Assembly (NCBI RefSeq): GCF_002257645.1
Contig: NZ_NQMO01000005.1
Span: 434,001-498,000, forward strand
DNA length: 64,000 nt
Source: Paenibacillus sp. XY044
GTDB taxonomy: Bacteria; Bacillota; Bacilli; Paenibacillales; Paenibacillaceae
Direction: 5' to 3'
How positions within the stretch are numbered: the stretch's first letter is position 1; every line of letters begins with the position of its first letter. The notes below the pieces were generated by a model. The model was not told the DNA's origin. It worked only from the letters and a program-made list of their open reading frames with translations, and did not search any database. Shown piece after piece: positions 59,203-64,000 of the stretch. The position numbers were made by a program, and so were the translations under genes.

Positions 59203-59628
59203 TTATGCTGTCAATTTATTTACCTCATCTATCACCTTGCTTTGCAGTGACTTAGGAAGTGTAGAAATAAATTTAGAAATCTGCCTTTCATCATAGACAT
59301 CTTTGAGTAAACTTACTAGTTCATTGACTATTTTTGACTCTGCAAAGTTTCTATCCCAAATAACTGAGGTGACCCCCATAAACTCTTCCTCTATCTTGAT
59401 TACTTCTTGAGTAAGATTATAATAGTAGCGAAGTTTAGAACTACTAATATCTGTCTCTTGAATAAGCAGTTCTCCAACCACCCTTCCATCTATCTTCCTA
59501 TAGCAGATACTACTGTAATCGTTTAAAAAGATATTACTAGCAATGTCACTAGGTTGCACACCTTTAGTAAGCAACAAGTTTATTAACTCATCAATTTTCT
59601 TAGTAATCATATTAATCCGTTTTTCCAT
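59203..59628 (-). CDS. Small partner protein of the DEAH helicase
   Basis: Not recognised. 141 aa, helical, charged (MITKKIDELINLLLTKGVQP, LRYYYNLTQEVIKIEEEFMG, LVSLLKDVYDERQISKFIST). ATG 59628 starts 2 bp after the helicase stop; AGGAGG inside the helicase end is its ribosome site, so the two are tightly coupled and probably form a complex. AT-rich. A two-gene helicase module in a retron island suggests defence, but no known system is matched with confidence. Confidence 0.7.
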   Translation of the reverse strand: MEKRINMITKKIDELINLLLTKGVQPSDIASNIFLNDYSSICYRKIDGRVVGELLIQETDISSSKLRYYYNLTQEVIKIEEEFMGVTSVIWDRNFAESKIVNELVSLLKDVYDERQISKFISTLPKSLQSKVIDEVNKLTA

Positions 59629-59630
59629 TT

Positions 59631-61478
59631 TTAGATCATCCTCCTCAATTCATCAACAATCTGAACAAGGTATTTTTGAGAGTCTAATAATGCTTCTGGC
59701 TCTCGCTTATTTACTGGACCGTATTTTAAATATAGCCTCGCATTAATATATCTTACTAATATTCCATCATTGGGACAATCACTTTTTAAATTTCGAATGC
59801 TCTTAGAGAACTTAGGAAATAGCTCCGTCCCCTTGGGATCTATCCCTTTCTCTTCCAGTATCGATTGCACTGCCTCATTAGCATTGTTGTATAAGAAGCT
59901 TCTCGATTTTTTTCTTAGAAGTTCCGGCCTCTTAGATAGCAGGAGCTCATCAATCTCCGACTTTTTGGATGTTACAGATTGTTTTTTAATTGCTTCTTTA
60001 GCGATCTCTACTTCCGCTTCACTTAGGCCAGCATCTCTTAACTTCTGCATTTTACTCTCTAAGTCAAGCTCAATCTGACGCCTTGCTTGCTCGAACATTT
60101 CATTAAAATCAAGCCCTGTAAGATATGATTCTTTATCACTAATAAAATACTCGTCTTTTTCGATTCCTGCATATACGATTTCCCTTTTTTTATACTCGCC
60201 ACCTGGTATTGTATAGTCTTTAACTGGGATTTTTTTGCTTTTCTCCACTTCTTTAGAGAATATATCCCACATTGTGTTCAATCCTATTTCCTCATGGAAA
60301 ATAACAACCGCATTGTTATCAATAGCAAAATCAGTTATTTCCTCATTAGGAATTGCTCGAAGTATTCTTCCTACAACCTGTGCGAAAGCATTCAAACTTC
60401 TGTAGGGTCTAAATATAGAGAGTACAGTCAAATATTTATGGTCATACCCCTCCATTAACATATTTACAGACACTACAACATCACATTTATGGTTATCGAT
60501 ATCTAAAAATGCCTGTTCAAGCTCACTTGAATGCATATGACTATGTACAATCCGCACTACACATCCCTTATCCTTGTACCATTGAGACACATCCCTAGCA
60601 TGTTCAATGCTACAAGCAACCGCTAATATTTTATGAGGTACACTCGGGGATGCGTCTCTGATTGTTTGTAGTTGCTTAATGCTTTCATTTATGACATCCA
60701 AGGAACATTCCTTCGACAAAGCTATAGATTTTTCGACCCATTCCTTATCCTTTATTGTAAGTACTTCATCTTTGGTGTATTTTTTAGAGTCCCCTGGAAT
60801 AGAGAAAAACAAATTATCATTATTAATAGTAGCTTTTCTAAGCCATTTAACATATCTCAAAGCCATAACTTCGGATAATGAAGTATTATGAATTTCCTCT
60901 CCTGGAAGATCTTTATGGTCACCTCTATATGGTGTACCAGTAACATGAAGCCTTTTGGCACCCGAAAAATACTCCAACGCTTCTACCCATGTGTTTGCGA
61001 CAGAATGGTGGGCTTCATCAACAATAATAAAATCAAAAAAGTCCTGTGGCACTTTATTCAACAGTGAGTTTGCGTTACTTTTAGCCAGTTTATGAACATT
61101 GGTAATGACAAAATTACATTTTTCTAAACTCGACATTAACATATCAGACTCGTATTCTTCTACAACAGGCATATCTTCTGGGGAGAAAATCACATCTTGA
61201 TTGAGCCAAAAGTTATCTTCAAGTGGGTGAAGTGTTTTCACTACACTTTTCTTAGTTACAAGTCCTGGTGTAATTATAAGAACTCTTTTATTCGACACAC
61301 CGTATGGTGCGATTGATATTAATCCGCTTTTACCAGTACCTGTAGGGAGGACAACTAACGCTTCACCTTGAGGATTTGCCTCATAGTAATCCTTAATTTT
61401 TATATAAGCCTCGATTTGTGGCTCCCTTAGTTTTCTATTGTTTATTATATTGGGAACTGTACCGAAGAAGTATGACAT
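59631..61478 (-). CDS. SF2 DEAH-box helicase, restriction-type
   Basis: Superfamily 2 helicase of 615 aa. Q-like start NRKLREPQIEAYIKIKDYYE, Walker A VVLPTGTGKSGLISI, motif II FIIVDEAHHSVANTW, motif III LHVTGTPYRGD, then helicase_C motifs DVVVSVNMLMEGYDHKYLTV (V) and QVVGRILRAIPNEE (VI). The C-terminal 200 residues (from about 400) are charged, partly coiled (ARRQIELDLESKMQKLRDAG) and unrecognised. The layout is like type I/III restriction or phage-defence helicases. ATG 61478 has AGGAAGTG upstream. It is followed immediately by the gene at 59203. Confidence 0.88.
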   Translation of the reverse strand: MSYFFGTVPNIINNRKLREPQIEAYIKIKDYYEANPQGEALVVLPTGTGKSGLISIAPYGVSNKRVLIITPGLVTKKSVVKTLHPLEDNFWLNQDVIFSPEDMPVVEEYESDMLMSSLEKCNFVITNVHKLAKSNANSLLNKVPQDFFDFIIVDEAHHSVANTWVEALEYFSGAKRLHVTGTPYRGDHKDLPGEEIHNTSLSEVMALRYVKWLRKATINNDNLFFSIPGDSKKYTKDEVLTIKDKEWVEKSIALSKECSLDVINESIKQLQTIRDASPSVPHKILAVACSIEHARDVSQWYKDKGCVVRIVHSHMHSSELEQAFLDIDNHKCDVVVSVNMLMEGYDHKYLTVLSIFRPYRSLNAFAQVVGRILRAIPNEEITDFAIDNNAVVIFHEEIGLNTMWDIFSKEVEKSKKIPVKDYTIPGGEYKKREIVYAGIEKDEYFISDKESYLTGLDFNEMFEQARRQIELDLESKMQKLRDAGLSEAEVEIAKEAIKKQSVTSKKSEIDELLLSKRPELLRKKSRSFLYNNANEAVQSILEEKGIDPKGTELFPKFSKSIRNLKSDCPNDGILVRYINARLYLKYGPVNKREPEALLDSQKYLVQIVDELRRMI

Positions 61479-61646
61479 CCATATGCACTTCCTTTTTTGG
61501 GTGATGGCTTACTAATTCTAGCTTGACTTCCGTTATCCTCCTTTGTACCTAAAAGTTTAGTGCAGACTCAACTTATTAATCATAGCAAGAATTTTGGGGC
61601 TTTTTGACGGTACGGCTCTCATTCAATACCATAACTGCATAAATTC

Positions 61647-61692
61647 CGCCCTACTTATGATACGGTTCAGCTTAACAGGGCTACCGGCGAAA
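61647..61692 (+). repeat. Dispersed repeat, copy E
   Basis: CGCCCTACTTATGATACGGT then TCAGCTTAACAGGGCTACCG and GCGAAA. Complete copy, bounding the island on the right. Confidence 0.7.
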
Positions 61693-61700
61693 AATCCGCA

Positions 61701-61785
61701 GTAGTTTTTGCTTACTAAGCTCATAATCTTGCTAGCGTTTACTAGTTGACCGAGATGTCCCCATATTTTGGCTAGTAAAAACTAC
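61701..61785. other. Foldable non-coding segment next to repeat E
   Basis: Outer arms GTAGTTTTT/AAAAACTAC (61701-61709, 61777-61785) and inner TTTACTAG/CTAGTAAA (61738-61745, 61772-61779). The pairings overlap and are mutually exclusive in part. The gap 61479-61967 contains this, repeat E and the helicase promoter, and no gene. Confidence 0.45.
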
Positions 61786-61967
61786 AGAGACGGTACTACT
61801 GATTGCGTCTACAAGTCAAATTTTAAGGAATGACTTAGAAGAAGCCAGCCTAGTAGGCGAATAGTAATCCCCAAGCAAAAAGGCGAAAAAAAACACTACT
61901 GTACATTTATTTCCCAAAGAGTGTGACAAATAGCGTATGTAAACATATAGCATTCGAACTGATCCTG

Positions 61968-63665
61968 TTACTGCAGCTCATTAATCAAACCCATCACAAA
62001 TTTGGAGGTCTTCGCCAGACATCGTTCCGTAAAGTCAAATTCAATACCCGTATCGCGATAAATATCGGCTATAGTTTGATTGGGATCCGCACCTGCTCCC
62101 TGCTTGTATAACGACGTCGCTCTAGCCGGATCTTCCCGGTAGATTTGTAATAACTGCAGAGCGCCCACCATCGACATTGAATATTCGATATTGTAGAACG
62201 GATAACCGAAATAGTGAATGATAGCGGTCCACTTGGTTGCCACTTCAGACTCAAGACCCGTAATATCTACAGGGTGATATGTGAAGCGTTTTTCTAATTC
62301 TAAATACTTCTCATCTCTCTCTTCCGGTGTATGATCCGGATTCGTATAGAGCCAATGCTGAAACAAGTCGCCTGCGACGGGCCCGATAAGCATGGTGAAT
62401 GCTCGGCTAAGTTCTTCACGTTGTGCATTCCTGCATTCTTTATCATCGGTATAGAATAAATGAAGCTTGTCGAGCAGCAACAGCTCCAAACCGTGGGAGT
62501 AAAGCTCTGCTACTTCCGCACGAAGTTGGTGATCTTGAATCCCTTCCCCGGATTCGTACTGCAGATACGCGTTCACCGCATGACCCATTTCGTGAATCAG
62601 GGCAATGAGCGCGAAGAACGATGGACTGAAATTACAAAATATAAATGCGTTTTGGGACGCTGGCAGGAATTCTAAGAACCCGCCGGGCGCCTTTCCTTGA
62701 CGAACCTCCAGATCGAGCAGCCCATTCCCGCGCATGTGACGGAATCTTTCCTGGAAATAGGGATCGGTCATGCCAAGCATCTGATCCACGCCGTCCATCA
62801 ACTCGGTAACCGTTTGGAACGGCGCACCTTGCATCAAGCACGGGCCTTTGTCCCATGGGCGGTAAGATTCTACGCCTAGGCTTGTTTGCATAATGCCGGC
62901 AAGACGGTCCCATGCGGGGATAACGTGTTTCTCCACAGAATCATGGAAGTCATAACAGTCTTGGATGCTATATTCGCGGTTCTTCATCGTGAACATGTAG
63001 TCGCGGTAATTATCAAAACCAGCATTGACAGCCATCTTGTGCCGAAGACTCACCAATTCGTTCATCATTTCATCCATTTGCGGCTTTACACGTAACCTAG
63101 CATCGGCCAATGCACGCCAAGCTCGTTCGCGAATTACTTGATCCGGACTGTCCAATTGTCCCTCCACGAATGAATAAGGTTTTGTTTTGCCATCCCATTC
63201 GATGCTCAAACCACCCATAATCTCATTGTACTCAGTGACCAGTTCTTGCTCCCGAACGGTAAGCGGAATATTCTCTTCGCGAAATAGTTCCGCCTTCGTT
63301 CGCCGCACTTTAAGCATCAGGCCGTATTTCTTATCGTCCAACTGTTCGTGAAACGAACTGTCCAATAACTTCTTGTCGAATTCTGCCTGATATTTCATCA
63401 GCATTGGCTGCACAGCGGTTTGATCGTGTGAAAAGATATCGCGCATGACAGCATTTATAGTATCACGATAGAAGTCGATTTGGTGACCGTACATTGCCTC
63501 TCCAATCTCCTCCCGTAACTTCCTCTCCCCCTCGAGCCATTCCTCCAAATCGGCAACGGACTTAATTCCCTGCTGGAGCATCTGCTGCAATCTGGCTTCT
63601 AGCGCTTCTAGGTCATTCAAATTGACGGCGTCGGAATAATACTTTATAGAAGATGATTCAGACAT
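61968..63665 (-). CDS. M3-family oligoendopeptidase
   Basis: Zinc metallopeptidase of the thimet oligopeptidase/PepF family, 565 aa, cytoplasmic, degrading short peptides. The catalytic motif HEMGH lies in FALIALIHEMGHAVNAYLQY (residues about 355-375) with the downstream Glu in RAEVAELYSHGLELLLLDKL. Other blocks: GLSIEWDGKTKPYSFVEG, FCNFSPSFFALIALIHE, YPFYNIEYSMSMVGALQLLQ. ATG 63665 has GGGGGGTAC upstream. Its base composition is intermediate and the family is core, so it probably lies outside the island. Confidence 0.93.
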   Translation of the reverse strand: MSESSSIKYYSDAVNLNDLEALEARLQQMLQQGIKSVADLEEWLEGERKLREEIGEAMYGHQIDFYRDTINAVMRDIFSHDQTAVQPMLMKYQAEFDKKLLDSSFHEQLDDKKYGLMLKVRRTKAELFREENIPLTVREQELVTEYNEIMGGLSIEWDGKTKPYSFVEGQLDSPDQVIRERAWRALADARLRVKPQMDEMMNELVSLRHKMAVNAGFDNYRDYMFTMKNREYSIQDCYDFHDSVEKHVIPAWDRLAGIMQTSLGVESYRPWDKGPCLMQGAPFQTVTELMDGVDQMLGMTDPYFQERFRHMRGNGLLDLEVRQGKAPGGFLEFLPASQNAFIFCNFSPSFFALIALIHEMGHAVNAYLQYESGEGIQDHQLRAEVAELYSHGLELLLLDKLHLFYTDDKECRNAQREELSRAFTMLIGPVAGDLFQHWLYTNPDHTPEERDEKYLELEKRFTYHPVDITGLESEVATKWTAIIHYFGYPFYNIEYSMSMVGALQLLQIYREDPARATSLYKQGAGADPNQTIADIYRDTGIEFDFTERCLAKTSKFVMGLINELQ

Positions 63666-63911
63666 GCTTTGTACCCCCCATTTAGTAATCTCAATTCCAT
63701 CATACCTTAAATTACCAATTTTAGACCGATAAATTTATCTCTTTACTTAATTAAATACTTCTTATACATACCAACCGATTTCGGATAAACTAACCTAGGA
63801 ACCTTTCGGGACTTTCTCATTCCAGCAGCAACCCTCAAGGAAATATATTCTTCAAGTTCAGGTGAGAAGTAATTTATTGAATTCTTCAATAGTTACGAAG
63901 GTAAATTTCGT

Positions 63912-63944
63912 CCACCTCATGACACGGTGGCTATCGCCGAAAAA
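63912..63944 (+). repeat. Degenerate copy of the dispersed repeat (F)
   Basis: CCACCTCATGACACGGTGGC then TATCGCCGAAAAA; it fits the consensus with an internal deletion of about 10 bp. The identification is weaker than for A-E. The gap 63666-64000 otherwise shows only the possible partial frame below. Confidence 0.35.
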
Positions 63945-64000
63945 TGAAGTAATCGGCGGCCTGATTATCGGTTCGGCAATCGGAGCATATACTTGTCATC
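63919..64000 (+). other. Possible start of a glycine-zipper protein, cut by window end
   Basis: From ATG 63919 the frame reads MTRWLSPKNEVIGGLIIGSA then IGAYTCH to the edge. The GGLIIGSAIGAY segment resembles the glycine-zipper membrane start of YtxH-type proteins. There is no ribosome site and the frame begins inside a repeat-like segment, so this may be a fragment. Confidence 0.3.

Noticed and set aside
1-64000. CRISPR arrays, tRNA/rRNA genes, insertion sequences, prophage genes
   Set aside because: No regularly spaced identical repeats, no cloverleaf or rRNA sequence, and no transposase, integrase or phage structural gene was recognised; the dispersed repeats are too far apart for a CRISPR array.

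Overview
The window looks like a chromosomal segment of a Paenibacillus-like member of the Bacillales. The evidence is strong AGGAGG-type ribosome binding sites with some TTG/GTG starts, an alpha/beta small acid-soluble spore protein, a leucine T-box leader, a 7-1-7 Fur box, a perfect TnrA/GlnR box, HxlR/TetR/MarR regulators paired with divergent genes, an SLH-anchored surface enzyme and many Rho-independent terminators. No rRNA, tRNA, CRISPR array or transposase gene was seen.

Layout. 0-9 kb: the end of a sensor kinase, a spore protein, a two-component pair with a seven-helix sensor, and a divergent sugar ABC importer operon ending in a GH5 glycosidase. 9-14.5 kb: selO, then a Tat locus of Tat-signalled amine/amino-acid oxidase, secreted RidA and TatA, divergent from a TnrA-like regulator and TatC. 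14.5-21.6 kb: SMI1/KNR4, DinB, ankyrin and ATP-pyrophosphatase genes, mqo and an isochorismatase-like gene. 21.8-26.9 kb: stress and redox genes with their regulators. 27-31 kb: a Fur-controlled iron-siderophore importer. 31.2-39.6 kb: a MetE-related methyltransferase with a palindromic operator, two MFS exporters, and a MarR-controlled SDR/hydrolase pair with four evenly spaced operators. 39.8-50.5 kb: leuA with its T-box, Nudix, NTF2-like, TetR, isochorismatase-like, VOC and chemoreceptor genes, and an ECF sigma/YCII pair.

From about 50.5 to 61.9 kb the DNA turns visibly AT-rich and is organised as modules separated by copies of a roughly 45-bp dispersed repeat: an SLH 5'-nucleotidase, a ParB-like pair flanked by two related hairpins, a retron (PRTase/winged-helix effector, a predicted msr-msd RNA, and a reverse transcriptase), and a DEAH helicase with a small partner. 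I read this as an accessory defence island. An M3 oligoendopeptidase and a last degenerate repeat copy close the window.

The two most rewarding loci are the retron, where a folded RNA with a candidate a1/a2 pair can be proposed between effector and RT, and the Tat locus. In the latter a TnrA box centred about 50 bp upstream of a plausible transcription start suggests nitrogen-controlled export of an oxidase together with the Tat components. All functional claims are from reading the sequence and recalled family knowledge; no searches were run.
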